64,000 nucleotides of DNA from Pyxicephalus adspersus (GCF_032062135.1 NC_092859.1:109070305-109134304), one strand, 5' to 3'. Positions 1 through 12,538 are shown, counted from the first letter of the stretch. A program made the numbers and translations. The notes: generated from the letters alone by a model not told the origin.

Positions 1-1170
1 TTGTCTTTCAGCTTTTAAGTTGCAGTGACAAAATTGATACATTTTCTGCATTGTGCCGCTCCGCTCCATCACATATTCCCTGGGAGAAAAATATCAGTAT
101 ACAAGCTGTCCTATTGTCTTACTGTAGTTTTTTGTGTGTCTTTTAGCCAGGCATTTAACAAAATATAACAGAAAAATTACTATTATAATTATTATTTCAA
201 ACATACATATTTTGATTTGCAAAATGTAGAGACAAAAATAACCCACAACCAAATTTGCTATATGGCTACTAAACGTCAATGACTCTCACACATTTTCATG
301 AAATTCATAGATAACATATTTACCATTACCTTCCAGTATAATGAATGAATTTATATTTGCTACACTTTCTTGGGGTCTAAATCTAAGCTGTGCCAGGTGG
401 CATGTCCTAGGTTTATTGTAATCAAGTCTCCACAGCCTACAATTCAATCTCACTGACAAAAAAGGCCCTCATATCCATAGCCATGCCTAAAAAAATAGTG
501 GCTTTTTGCGCAATCTGCATAGCACAATGCATAATTAACATTTAAAAAGGTATCTCTGCATTGACTATTCCATATGTTCTAGATATAAACAAAGAAAATC
601 TAAAGGCCTAAACTTGCATACCTTCCACTTATGGACACCCACAGGATTTCTAACGCTGATCATAGACAAGTGTATATTAAGGAAATTTAAACAGAAATCT
701 ATGAAAACCTAACAAATAGACTTTACTCAAATGACCATAAGAATATTTTTTTTTTTTGTAATTGTTTAGGCGAAAATGAAGGTGTAATTGTTTTATGTGA
801 AAGATTTAAATAAATTGGTAGTTAATTTTATATCTGAGCACTTTGTAGCAGTAGCAGATATTTTGTACAATGTAATTGCCATGTGTGCTAAGTTTTCCTA
901 AAAATGATTGTCTGCAAAGTTAGAAAATAATCTTGACTGATAACCCAGTTTATCTGTCACAAGTATTCATTGGATTTTTATTTAGAATACTAAATTTTAA
1001 TTGGATCTCACTGAATATTATATGAATATTTGTTGAATCATTGTGCAATATTGGCTTATTGCCAGCCCAATAGTCTATGGATTATAGTTATAGAATGAAA
1101 GGATTGCATCTCCCAAGAATTGTATTTTTGTAGTGAATGTAGCAGCTGTTTATACTAAGACATGGTTATT
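1..1170. other. AT-rich intergenic DNA, nothing recognised
   Basis: No open frame longer than about 60 codons and no recognisable domain, repeat end or RNA gene. Only short A/T runs are seen. Confidence 0.6.
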
Positions 1171-1197
1171 TTAATGGCTACTCAAAGATATCAGGAG

Positions 1198-1735
1198 TAA
1201 CAGCTTGGTGGAACTTGATAGTAGTCTACTTGGTAGTCTATCTGCCACAATACCTGATGATTCCCACGGCAGTCCCCACTGTCCTGCGGCATCCCGCACC
1301 TGTCTCCTGTCTGAGAGAGCATGCAGCACTTTCTGGTCTTGCATGTCTGTGGGCAGTCTTGTTCTCACTGACATAGCGCAAAGAGAAGGAGCTCCGTAAA
1401 AGGGCAGCAAACTCCCTTGCTACCCCAAGTTGTACTATATTGTTTTTTTCTGATCTGACCTGTGCCTGGCCCCTAACTATGTTTGTCTGCCACCTGCCTT
1501 AACCCTTTGCACTCTACTCCACGCCACTTCTTCTTTCCTGCTTAGGTAGGGTGACCCCCAGGGTCGTGACCCGGTGAAACCTAGCAGCAAAAAGCCTTAG
1601 GCCTCCGAGCTACTGCTCCATTACCCTCTGCAGGGTGCCCTGGTAAAGACCAGGTGTCAATTAGGCTCTGTGCCTCAGGTCATCCCACGCCTGTGCCTTG
1701 GGTCATCCCATGCCTGAGGAGTCCATGAAATCATC
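1198..1735. repeat. GC-rich repeat-like segment, possible LTR fragment
   Basis: A GC-rich island with sharp edges against AT-rich flanks. Its composition and C/T-rich blocks are like those of dispersed repeats rather than a gene, and both strands are broken by stops. A 23-bp direct duplication (1669-1691 and 1692-1714, two differences) sits near its right end. I suspect a solo LTR or LTR fragment but could not define LTR ends or a target duplication. Confidence 0.4.
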
Positions 1736-3837
1736 ACAGTAGAATATTGCATTATTAAATAATGTACATACACCTTGTCTGCAGAATCTTTTTTAATCTT
1801 TCATGAATAAATGTGTTTTTTCATATATTGACCCTGCAATACACATCTAATACTACCAAGGCATATGACATTCATTTGATTATGCTACAGAAGTCTCTCA
1901 ATAAATAAAGAATATGCATGTCTCAATATTCAATAAAATTGAAGACACATTTTCTATAAGTTTATTTCTAAACATATATGTTTGGTTTACTAAACGAGGA
2001 GAGGCTGGTAAATTAGCTAGTGAAAGTTTGCTTTGCCTAAAAATTCATTTAAAAGTTTATGTTTCCTTGGTAAATTAACTTCCCTAGTCATCTTCATCTC
2101 TTAACCAAAGTCCAACAACTTTTGTTAAATGTCTTCATGAAATAACATAGGCATGATTTAAAAGTTTTCTTTCTTTGTTTCTTTTTAATGAAACTGTGAG
2201 TGATTCATAATGAATGAAGACAACTCTTTGGGGAGTTTGTGACCACATATGATCCTGCGACAAAAAACAGACAGTTTTAGTCTCTAAAGTGTCCAGCTAT
2301 ATGATGGAGGCAATCAGCTATGAGCATATTGGACAGATATCTCAACACCTGTTGTTCACACCCTGTTTTATTTATTTTAGTGGGAGGTAAAAGTCTTGTT
2401 GTTTGTTTGGACAAAAACAGACATGATCACCGATCTCCTCTCTTAAAAATAATATTGTATGAAATCACCAAGACTTATTACTTATTAAAATTACTAGATC
2501 TGTCTCATTTACAAAGGAACACACAGAATCCTGATGGTACACGTTGATGGGGATTTCAAACTAATCAAATGGACTTTGTCTGGGCTACTTTCTCTGTGTG
2601 CAACATTGTGTGGTGGCTTAATCAAGGCTCATCTTGCACTCTTCTTTACCACACCTCACATTTCTCAGAATGAAATACTTTTTATTGTTCTATATGACTT
2701 GCATACTCCACCAAACCCTTTTCCTCTGATGTGGTTTACCCTAGTATTGGGTAAGTGGAGTTGAAATAAGGTAAATATCATCACTAGAGCTGACAAACTA
2801 TAAGATACTAGTAGATGATTTACCACTCCAATGTAAAGTTGAAATTGTAGACATAATAAATTTAGCTTTTTGTCACATACCTTGGTTTGTTGTGCAGAGG
2901 ATCTAATGAATTTATTAATAGTGCTGTGCTGCTGACTGCATTAAGGGTTCTACAATTCCATGCAAGAATTTAAATAATAATTTGTTTCTCATGTAGGTAA
3001 ATTAGTGGGGGATTAGTTGTAAAAAGAGCTCTTATTTAATGTATTTCTAAATGTACAGTGTATGTCAGCATTAATTGCAGAGCTCTTAGCATTTAAATGA
3101 GATGTGTCCCTTTGCCCTCTGCACACTATGATCTGTTATGTTATAATCACTAGACCTTAAATTCTCCTGCATATTCAGATAACATAACCAAAATGTACAA
3201 TCTGCTGGTGTAAAGCAAGATAATAGGCTCCTATTAAAATATACTTCAAAATCATAAAATACTCCTAGTCATTGCCAAGTGCATAAACAATATGACAGTA
3301 CATTTCTATTAACAAAGACAAAAAAATAAAATATATACAAAATATGCAACACCTGCTAGTTGCATATAGTACCCTTGGCATTAGAATCCATAGAGTGGGC
3401 AATGAATCTTCCTGCTGAAATATTAATTAGTGGTGTGTAGGACATCAATGTCACCACCTGTATTCTTAACACTTAACCATATAATATATTTTTCTGGTGG
3501 CACTATTGGCCCCTTATTATTTCTTGTTGATTATTGGATAAATGGATGACAAACATTTTGTACCTGGAGTTTTTATATTATTGCCCAAATCTCACAAATG
3601 GAAAAAATATATATATATAAAATCTGTTTGATACATGACTTTAAACTGCATGTATTTTAACACACACTGAAAAGCTGGTTTGTACAGAGTGACTTGGTCT
3701 TTAAAACTTATTTTCACAATGGCTTCAAAGTGTTGTTGGGCTTGTACTAAACAAAATGCACAATGGAAATCACAATATATACCTAGTTATTTTTTTTTTA
3801 AATGTTGTGTTTCTTTAAAACAAAAAGTCTCAATACC
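1736..3837. other. AT-rich intergenic DNA, nothing recognised
   Basis: Open frames at 2320-2547 and 2534-2764 are short and resemble no family I know. A short (AT)n run lies near 3607-3619. Confidence 0.6.
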
Positions 3838-4247
3838 AGAGATATAAGGGATTTTTTAAAGGAATAATCAAACCAAAACAAATATATAACAAAAATAATA
3901 AAACATTTTATTCACTATATAAAAATACAATAAATATCATGCAATGAGCTTGCAAGCTTAACACATTGTAAAAATCCAAACTTGATATCTTTACACTTGC
4001 TTTAAAAGCTTAAAACCCACTAACATACAACCGTAGTGTAGTTGAGTAGTGAGAAAAATGCTATGAATGTTGTTCCATTTTCTACAATAGTTGTTTTTTA
4101 CGTTTAGATCTTACAATGCAAGAAGCTTGAAAGCTTATTCTTTGATTTGAGTGTAAAATATATGTTGAAAAAAATGGTTTATTTTTGTTAGATATGTGTT
4201 TTGGCTTGATTGTTATGTGTACTTGAAAAATCCCCCCCTATATCTCT
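3838..4247. mobile_element. Fold-back MITE with long inverted arms
   Basis: The two halves are inverted copies. The left arm begins AGAGATATAAGGG and continues through ATCAAACCAAAACA and ATAACAAAAATAA. The right arm read on the minus strand gives AGAGATATAGGGGG, ATCAAGCCAAAACAC and CTAACAAAAATAA. Inner blocks around AGCTTGCAAGCTT and CATTGTAA also pair, so almost all of the roughly 410 bp folds on itself. No transposase is present, so this is a non-autonomous DNA element. I could not define a target-site duplication, so the superfamily is open. Confidence 0.65.
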
Positions 4248-4351
4248 AATGCTAATATTATTATGGATTTGGTCCAATATGGTTTACGATCCCTAAACAA
4301 TAAATAGAATTGTGTTGAAAAAAGTCATGCCATTTAGTGTTTTTTATTCAT

Positions 4352-4935
4352 AGTTTTTCAGGTTGAAAAAAGACGCAAATCCATCAAGTTCAACCACTAG
4401 GGAAATAAACATATCCCAAATAAATAAACCCTATGGACATAGTTGGTCCAGAGAAAGGCAAAAAAACCCTGGCAATTTGCTTCAACTGGGGAAAAAATTC
4501 CTTCCTGGTTCTTTGGGGCAATTGGATGTTCCCTGGATCAACAGATTCTGTTATCGTTACTTTAAATCCTTAATACCCAGTTATATTCTGTGCTTCTAGA
4601 AAAGCATCCAGCCTTTTTTTAAAGCAATTTATACTAGATGCTGAAATTACTTCCTAAGGGAGCCGATTCCACATTTTCACAGACCTTACAGAGAAGAATC
4701 CTTCCTTATCCAGGGCTTAAACTTCTTTTCCTCTAGACACAAAGAGTGCCCTCTAGTTCTTTGTAACAATCTTAAAGTGAATGGTTGGGAAGAGAGTTTT
4801 CTATATGGACCATTTATATATTTATACAGGGTGATCATATCCCCCCTTAAATGGCTCTTCTCAAGGGAGAATAGATTCATTTCAGCTAATCTCTCCTCAT
4901 AGCTGAGCTCCTCCATTCCTTTTATTAGTTTAGTA
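4352..4935 (-). mobile_element. CR1-like LINE, 3' end of reverse transcriptase ORF plus 3' UTR
   Basis: On the minus strand, 4916-4686 reads through a peptide with the C-terminal signature of CR1/L2-type reverse transcriptases: LFSLEKSHLRGDMITLYKY, then RTRGHSLCLEEKKFK. This is the thumb-like tail after the polymerase domain. After 4686 the frame breaks at in-frame stops and then runs into a 3' UTR (about 4590-4352) that has no poly(A). The polymerase and endonuclease domains are missing, so this is a 5'-truncated dead copy, the usual product of LINE insertion. CR1-type elements are common in amphibians, birds and reptiles. Family assignment within the CR1/L2 group is inferred. Confidence 0.8.
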
Positions 4936-7900
4936 ATAAATATTCACCTTGGTACTTTTTGTATTACACAAACTAAAAACGGGTGACATATGGAAACCTG
5001 AACAGAGATTTGTCCTGTTTATCTCAGGGTATAAAGTCATTGATTTCCTGAAAGTTCATCTGTCTAACATATACACTAATTTCTCCTATTTATTTGAAAA
5101 TTATATAACACTGAAACTAGAAACACCAGCCCAGTGTGTTGCAGCAGTTGTTATAGGTATGGTATAGGGAATTTACCAACCTGTCTAAAAACTCCTTTAT
5201 GGTACCAAAAGAAAAAAAAGAAGTACAATATTTGCCAAATTAATAATCCTTAGTAATCTGCCAACACTCAATTTCTAGAGAATACTTTTTAAATACCAGG
5301 TAAAAAAGCATATTATATAAAATTAGTTTATATGTTTATGACTCTTTCACAGAACTGGTAATGAAATATTTATAAGAACACAGAACATGTCTTCAGCTCA
5401 AAATTCAGCAACCCAAGTTTATCATACTGAAATTGCTATTTATAAAATGTATTCCTTTAAATTGTTGAAGCTATGTTTATTGAACAGCTGGGAAGTCACC
5501 ATCATGAAAATGAAATAAGTGTGGACATATTTAACAATACATGCAACTTTTACAAATAGTTTTTCTATAATGTAAATTGAGCTTGCTATCTTGTATTAGG
5601 GAAATTAAAAATGAGGGTAAGAAATAATCTGTGTGCATATTTAAAACAATTAACAAAAAAATCTATTTTACTTTTATTATCAGCACGTGATTGGATAATT
5701 AGAGTGAATATACAATAGTTTATTGTGAGGACAATTAAATCTTTCAGTGTCTTCTGTATTTTCTTTGCAGCTTTATTTCTTTTTTTCCAGGGAGATTTGT
5801 CTAATATGTCTTAGAGCTGATCACATTCTGTCAGGGAAAATTCAAAAATTGATCAGTGGATCAGCTCCTGTGTACTGGGATAACTCTTGCCATCCTAACT
5901 TACTTTTGCTATTGTATTACATAAACAGGATTGGAATGGAACATAAAAGGAAATCCAGAAGGTCTTAAGGGCTGGTTCAATAGGAGGATTGGGAAGCAGT
6001 GAAGCTTCTTTTTCTCAATACTAATTAGCCACCTAAACTTTTGTATGCATTTGTCCACAGCAGTTGACAGGCATTTATCAATAGTGGTTCAGCCATGTCT
6101 GAACCATTTGTCAAAACATGTATTGAGTTTTAAATAACGTTGAGGAGGATTTAAACCCCCGTTTACTTTTGTGGTCTGTGCACCACTGAGGAAATTTTTC
6201 TTCACAGCCTCAAAAACGCAACAGGAACTTAAAGGAAATCTCCCAAAGTGACAGATTTTCCCCTGTTAGATTGTTGTTTTTGGAGTAGGTGTTTGCCTTA
6301 CCTCGTTCTGTTGTTTGTTTTATAGATAGTAAATATGATGGGGAATCTTGTTTTGCATGTGTTTTGTACTGCACCCATCATCATAAATTAAACAGAGTGG
6401 GTGCCAAGTTTTAGTGCTCACACTGGAGGTTCTTATCTACTTTTAGGTAAATCTGAGCTTTTGGTGTGTTACTGCCCAATTAAGGAGGAATGGAGCTACA
6501 TTCAAAGCATAGCTACAATTTTTTATTGCTTAGTAATGGCTGCGCTGTTACAGGTATAGTTGGGGACCACACTTTATGAATTGACCTTGGGTCTGCAGTG
6601 TGGCTCCACATATGTTTGCGTATGTATGAAACTCAAATGTTGTTTTAGAAAATTGTTAAAATATGTGTGTGCTGGGAACGTTTTGTTTTGTACTTTTTTG
6701 TGGATTGCCTTGTGTATCTTCATGTTACTACGTAGGTGTCATTTATATTTTTTCTGTATTCAGTGTAGGCTAACTATAAACTGTTTTTCTTCCTTTAGAA
6801 TTATTTGCATTATATCATAAAATATTATCAAAAAAATCATAATCTAACCCAAATGTGGTCTTTGGTTCTATGAAAAAAAAAACTTTCTTCCAAATTGCAA
6901 AATGATAGAGTCCCCCTTGCTGTCTGTAATTCACAAATTCACAATGATTTGACTTTAGACACGTCTTTAGTGTATGCCTGCTGAGCTTCAAGCATTTTAG
7001 GTCATTATTTGTTATTCTTGTTCTATCTCTCACACTTCTCATTGTGAGACTATACATGCATAAATTAAATCTAAGCAAACCTATATATAGAACAGTTTCA
7101 CCACCAATGGCATGCTGTGAAAAATGAGCGAACATTCACACTGCTGAAGTATAATTAGATAAAGAACACTTTCATTAAAATAGAAGGATTTTTGTGTGGT
7201 TAATTTCATGTGCAAGTGCAGGAAAGGCTCAAAATAACACAAAAAACCTAGCAAGCTTCAGAATATTCAGGTGCCCATAGGAATTCTCCACACAGTATCA
7301 ATAAATTTAATTATTTTCTTTATATCCTTTAGTTGGTGAAGGAAAGTGACATGTAATTAGGAGCTAAATAGCATCAGTTTCCTTCTGGTAATTTACTGCA
7401 GCTAATTTTGTTAATAAGACTGGTAATTGTTTTACGCTCATTCAGTATGTAAAGTTTACCTAATACTAAAGCCTAGCTGGAGAAGAAAATAAAGATATTT
7501 TTCAAGAAATCAGTGCTATTATTAAACATAATAGGAATGCAGAGTCAGATGAGTGCAAATCTCCTGTGGGCTTATTTCACTTTTATATTCATGGCTAGGA
7601 TAAGGTTATTATGAAAGAATATTCGTGTGATGATTGAAAAAAAGCATACACTTGGATCTAGAGCCCTTGCTGATTTTTACAGATTTTATGGAAATTACCT
7701 TTGAGTTGCTTTAGCTTTCTTCAGATCATTAACCCCTTGTAATCATTTTAGTAAGTCCAATCATTTGCAAAATGTATTATATTTGTTGTTGAAATGCAGA
7801 ATTACACATTATTTAACGTATTTTTCTTCTGTTTGTTTTTGCTGCTGAAAAATTGACTATATTTTATTGGACTAACCTGCACAGAGGCTGAAGTAAGAAA

Positions 7901-8084
7901 TTAGAGCAATATCAAGAACATACCTGCACTGCTCCTATTTTACTGACATCAGTTTATTTTCTGATTATTGGTATTATGTATTTTGGCAAATCAGAGACAG
8001 AGGGACATGGCTAGTTGTGTTCAAATAGTTAACATCACTCTTGCAAAGCAAAACTTAAACCAGTGGCTCATTAACATGGATACT
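4936..8084. other. Intergenic DNA, no gene; AT-rich possible conserved block near 7310-7440
   Basis: Frames at 5747-5968, 6560-6820 and 6815-7135 (minus) are under 110 codons and look random. About 7310-7440 is dense in TAATTA- and TTAATTA-like homeodomain-type cores and shows no repeat features. That is compatible with a regulatory element but is not evidence of one. Confidence 0.5.
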
Positions 8085-8881
8085 TTTAAAGCAGAACTAA
8101 ACCATTTTTTCCAAATAAAATTGATCAGACCAGATCGTTATTGCAGGGAGGGATAAGGGAAAGATGATGTCCCTTGATAGTATGAAAAACCTTTAAGAGG
8201 TGATGTGAAAAACCCTGGTCTGAAAAACTCACCTGTCCCCATTCTGTCACGTGTATTGCCATCTTCTTTCTTCGGCTTTTTCTGTTTTCAATCTAAGGCC
8301 ATCTTGATTGGCCAGGTCATGGTGAATTCATTAGGTCCCAGCAGATGCAGGGGAGGCTGAGATGTACATGATGGTATACCAGCATCTTATGCTGAGCTGA
8401 GCATTGTTTGTATGTAGTAGTATGTATGTAATAATAACACATGCCAAATGTGCCTTCACACTTCTCAACATTTTGGCTAAAATTAGGTGTAATATCTGTT
8501 CTTATCAGTTTTCAGCAATGGGATCGCCATCCTGGACCTGTGGATGGTGGTTGAACAGTACCTCCAGAAAGCATGTGGGACTAGGTGGTGATGCTCTGTA
8601 AGGAGCAGGGGCTTAAGTCCTCTGGAAGATGGACTGGAGGAGGCTCCCGGACAGACCCAAATTCTTCACCTGCATTCGCCTTATGAAAGGGAGGGTCATC
8701 GTTTATTGTTATGGGTGAGTCTGAATTTCTATGTGAACTGCATATTTCTATGAAAATGTAAAAATCTTTATGGGACACAACAGGCAAAGATAAAATACTT
8801 TTACAAAGGGGCCATAGTTTGAAAATCGGTACGTGTAAACTAGTGATGGGGAGTCTGCCAGGATTTGATAAGCTAAGGATT
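8085..8881. other. Intergenic DNA with a possible repeat start at 8089
   Basis: TTTAAAGCAGAACTAAACC near 8089 resembles the TTAAAG...CTAAA starts of the repeats at 8885, 25253 and 32523, so a related element may begin here. Its far end was not found. The rest holds no recognisable gene. Confidence 0.3.
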
Positions 8882-8884
8882 AAG

Positions 8885-9290
8885 TTAAAGCGTACCTAAA
8901 ATTTAGAATTTTCACTTTACATAAATGGGTAGACAACCCTTTAATGTAAAGTAAAAACTCTGTTGTTTGTTTTTTTTTTTGTTTTAAGTTCAACAGCCCT
9001 TTTTTTCTAAAAAAGGGTACAGCACCACCCCCCAAATTTTTCTCTTTGTGCATGCTCGGGCATGCGCAGGAGGAGCACCCAAGAGCCTCCTGGGATGCGT
9101 GACGTAGGTATCCCCGGAGGCTTTGCTCTCCCATTTACTCTCCAGTGGAATTTGCCGATCTCACCCATGCCCAGTGAGATTGGCAAGTTTTTTTTTTTCA
9201 TCTGACCCAGGTGCAAGATCGGGTGACATAAGATAGAGGGGTAGAGAGCGTTTTCATGCAGGATCAAGGGCAACATTGAAAATGTTCTTC
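8885..9290 (+). repeat. TTAA-ended dispersed repeat (copy 1)
   Basis: Begins TTAAAGCGTACCTAAA, then TTCACTTTACATAAATGGG and GTAGACAACCCTTT, followed by a GC-rich core with the block CCTCCTGGGATGCGTGACGT and AGGTATCCCCGGAGGCTTTG. The same order of blocks occurs in reverse orientation at 32264-32523, and the first block alone at 25253. A sequence shared by three sites in 64 kb is a high-copy element. The TTAA at its edge suggests a DNA transposon that targets TTAA, but the other end was not found. Confidence 0.6.
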
Positions 9291-10416
9291 AAATATCTTG
9301 TTTGTGGGATTCCCAAACTACTATCCAGCCTTCTTTGAAAGTGTAAACAAACTCCCGACAACTGTAACAGGTTGTAGTTTGCTAACATTGCCATGTAACT
9401 CTTAAGGCAGTGGCAGACAAAGAGTTAGAGCTGTAAGTGGGGTCACAGAATAGGGCCACTTTCATTGACAGTTTATACTGGACATTGTGACAGTGTATAC
9501 TGGCCATGCATAGGCTGTCAGGCTCTCTGTATTTGATAACAGCTTATGCAAAAGAAACCTAGAAAAACTCAACTGGCAGATGGATCTGATAGACACTGAA
9601 AGTAGAGGCCTGCCAGATGCATTCTCATGAATAAGTGCCCCAAGGGTATTGACGCAGAATTTCCTCATTTACGTTGAAACATACTTTGCATGGAATTGGT
9701 CTCCTCAATACTATTTATTATGAGAAAAAATGAAGATAAAGCATAACAGCTTAGAAGAGGAACACGAGCAATACTTCTAAGCTCATATTTTCAATTCCCT
9801 GACAATCAGTCCCATTAATTGAAAATGCTATGTTTCAAAACTTTAGGAGAGATTAGAATATTGTCAAGGAGTTAGAAATAAATCACCAACACAACACCTT
9901 AAAATGTCAGTGGAAGCTCTGTAGTAAAGCTTTTGGGTTTAGGCATCTCAGTCAGTGGAAGTGTCTGAACCTAAGTTCTCTACAATTACAGCACACTTGG
10001 CTGCATTGACTAGTAGTCTTCAAAAAAGCAGAACGATACATGTATATCTCTTGTAATACAAAATGCCCCAATCCACTAACATGCCATAGCAGGGGCTCAG
10101 CAGCCCATATCCTATATAGGTAATTTCATCCTGCCTTGAAAATACGTTTACATTATTTACAAATTGACTGAGGAAAGGGAAATGTTTTCAGAATACTTGA
10201 AGATGGTAAAAGAAGAGATTGTGAGGATTTTGAGGTTTGGATTAAAAAAACCACATTGGAAGCAGACAATTTGTCAACAAGGTTAAATATTAAATAGTCC
10301 AGACTAAGGATGAAAGGAGCAATTCTGTGGAATTGATTCCATGGCAAAATGTGGAGTTTCCATGGAAAGTCAGCTGAAATTCTGCCATATAACCAATCTG
10401 TAGAAACATGTCTAAA
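9291..10416. other. Intergenic DNA, nothing recognised
   Basis: Short frames on the minus strand (9462-9668, 10153-10347) match no family I know. No repeat ends seen. Confidence 0.55.
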
Positions 10417-10896
10417 TTAACCCCTCTAGCATTTTAATTCTGTCAGTATTTCCATTTAAAAAGCGTTACATTTTTTGCATGGAAATTTATTTTACATTGT
10501 TGGCCTATAATTCTTAGGTATAACTCTCCGAAATATGTCCAATATTTTATAAATTTAATAATAAACTTTAAAGAAAAAAAAACAAAATCACAAAAATCTG
10601 TAAAAAAAAATAGTTAAACATGTAATATTATATATATATTACAGTATATAAAGATTTCTTTGTATTACTTTGCGTTACTGGGAAACCCCGGAGAACGTCT
10701 CTGTACACGCCGGGAGAAGATCGAAGAGAAAAGACGTATCCAGAGGAGCTGCGGAGACCAGCAGGACACCGGAGGATGCCATAGGAACAAGGTAAGTGTT
10801 TCAATAATTGTTTTAAGCGACCCCGAGTGTGACTCAGGATTATCGCTTTTTGCATTGAAAATCCACCACACTCGGGATTACCGCTAGGGGGGTTAA
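10417..10896 (+). mobile_element. TTAA-flanked MITE, copy T1
   Basis: A 472-bp element lies between two TTAA tetramers (10417-10420 and 10893-10896). Its ends are inverted: CCCCTCTAGC at the left and GCTAGGGGGG at the right. Inside are an A/T-rich left half with GTTACATTTTTTGCATGGAAA, a GC-rich core with CAAGGTAAGT at 10788-10797, and an imperfect terminal palindrome built on CCGAGTGTGACTC and CACACTCGGG. TTAA duplication is the hallmark of piggyBac and Kolobok DNA transposons. No transposase is encoded, so it is non-autonomous. The class is inferred from the target site and ends. Confidence 0.75.
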
Positions 10897-11374
10897 TTCC
10901 CACCTTTGCATTTTCCCTTCTTGATGCATTTTCTATTGAAATCAATAAAAATGTACTAAAACACCTCTAACTGTGCATTTTTGGGGCATACATTGTCATT
11001 GCACATTGTAATCCATGTATGTTTATGACAGCATGAATCCTGATATACATTGACGTGCATCATGATGCAGAATTTAATTTAATTTTAGGTGATTGCATAT
11101 AGCCAAATTTCTGGAGGAAAAGTCCATGACAGATTACTAGCCCTGATGGGTATGTGCTACCTTCTTATTATAGATGTGGGCCACTACCAGATACTGTGTG
11201 ACCCTGCCTTCAGATCAGGTTGGTGCTCATTGCTAGTGTCTGGTTATGGATTGGTTCTGTCATAGAGAGTATTGCTGCACATTGCATGAATGACATCCAC
11301 ACTTATTGACATCTGTTCTGTGCGTCCAGTACTTGAAGGATTACAATGTCATTGCATTTCAGCAGGTTGCATCA
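10897..11374. other. Intergenic DNA, nothing recognised
   Basis: AT-rich, no open frame of note and no repeat boundary seen. Confidence 0.5.
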
Positions 11375-11854
11375 CAGGTTGTCACACTCGGGGTAGCTAA
11401 AACAGAGAAATATAATAGTAAATACAACCTTACCTGTTCTGCTGGAGTCCTCCTTCATGATTTCTGTCCTCTCACTTCCTCCGGCCGGCGTCCTCTGCAT
11501 CCGATGAGTCACCTGGAGTTCCCGGTGACGTCGGTGCATGTGGCCGTTGCATCAGGGGCACGTCGGGAATTTCAAATCTATTTGTATTGCATTCAATACA
11601 AAATAGCTGTATTAAATGTAATACAGTGGATTTAGATGTGTAAAAGCTGTACATTGCCTTTCTTGGAAATGTATTTTTATATATATTTGAATATATATTT
11701 TTTTAAATGTACCTAATTTAAAATTTTGACATGATTTTGTGATTTTTATTATTCTCATACTATTATAATATACTGTAAAATATATTTTTATGAAAACAAT
11801 GTACCACTGTCAGACATATAAATCCGGACAGAAATGAACCACCCATGAGGTTAA
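11375..11854 (-). mobile_element. TTAA-flanked MITE, copy T2 (reverse, 3' truncated)
   Basis: Reverse-oriented relative of T1. The right edge carries GAGGTTAA (TTAA at 11851-11854) and the blocks ATAAATCCGGACAGAAATGA and AACAATGTACC, which read in reverse as the 5' part of the family. The core holds TGACGTCGGTGC (CRE-like) at 11526 and CCTTACCTG at 11429-11437, the reverse of the family's splice-donor sequence CAGGTAAGG. The left end shows TCACACTCGGGGTAGC but lacks a clean TTAA end, so it is probably truncated. Confidence 0.65.
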
Positions 11855-11941
11855 CTAATAGTGTTAGCTATTTTGGTATAGTATTAAATTTGTATTGCGT
11901 GATTATTTTTTTTTTTAATTTTGTGTTTTTGTAGACTTAAA

Positions 11942-12165
11942 GGGCCTGATTTATGAAAGCTCTCCAAGGCTGGAGAGAATACACTTTCAGAAGTGAAGCT
12001 GGGTGATCCAGAAAACATGGAATGGATTTTTAAAAATCATTTGCTATTTGCTAGCAAACGTTTTGAATCCTGGACAAGATCCATTCCAGGTTTGCTGGAT
12101 CACCCAACTTCACTGATGAGAGTGTTTTCTTTCCAGCCTTGAAGAACTTTCATAAATCAGGGCCC
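11942..12165. mobile_element. Palindromic MITE, copy M1 (most complete)
   Basis: Starts GGGCCTGATTTATGAAAG and ends CATAAATCAGGGCCC. The two halves are inverted copies throughout: CTCCAAGGCTGGAGAG against CCAGCCTTGAAGAAC, GAAGCTGGGTGATCCAG against GGATCACCCAACTTCAC, and ATGGAATGGATT against ATCCATTCCAG. Four more copies lie at 22902, 42190, 45653 and 54191. It contains no ORF. The right edge directly abuts a hAT transposase reading frame, so this copy may have inserted into or next to that element. Confidence 0.8.
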
Positions 12166-12166
12166 A

Positions 12167-12406
12167 AGTCTTGAATCATATGCTTGTGAGCAGCTATTTT
12201 CAGCTCTGCATTATATCAAATCTGACACCAGAAACAGACTAACAGATGACCTGAGTGATGCATGTGTTGCTCTCAAACTTACAAAGTATGAGCCAAGGTT
12301 AGACACACTATCAGCATGCATACAACAGCAGAAATCATATTCATTGTTCAAAAGCATGCCAAATGCCAACTTTTACCTTTCAATAAAAAGTTGTTTGTTT
12401 CAGTGA
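12167..12406 (+). pseudogene. hAT transposase, C-terminal fragment
   Basis: An open frame without a start codon runs from 12167 to a TGA at 12404-12406, about 79 codons. It contains YACEQLFSALHYIKSDTRNR, followed by a LTDDL block, which is the C-terminal dimerisation region of Charlie-type hAT transposases (also seen in the domesticated GTF2IRD2 and FAM200 proteins). The rest of the transposase is absent because the left side is replaced by the palindromic MITE M1. No frameshift or stop interrupts the surviving part, so this copy may be fairly young. In an intact element this region mediates dimerisation of the transposase in the nucleus. Confidence 0.75.
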
Positions 12407-12538
12407 AAGTTCTGGTATTTTTTACTAAACTAAAACGTCAGTATTCGGGTTAAATCGCCATGCTGGCACTTTGCGATAAATAAGTGGGTTTTGGGTTGCA
12501 GTTTAGACACTCGGTCTCTAAAAGGTTCACCATCACTG
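12407..12538 (+). mobile_element. 3' terminal region and TIR of the same hAT element
   Basis: After the transposase stop, the DNA runs through AATAAAAAG-like A/T sequence to a terminus that reads on the minus strand CAGTGATGGTGAACCTTTTA. This is a typical hAT/Charlie inverted-repeat start (CAGNGRTGGNGAACC). The element ends at 12538. The 5' end was not found in the window, so target-site duplication cannot be tested. From memory this terminus resembles hAT families found in several tetrapods and discussed as horizontally transferred; I cannot verify that here. Confidence 0.7.
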
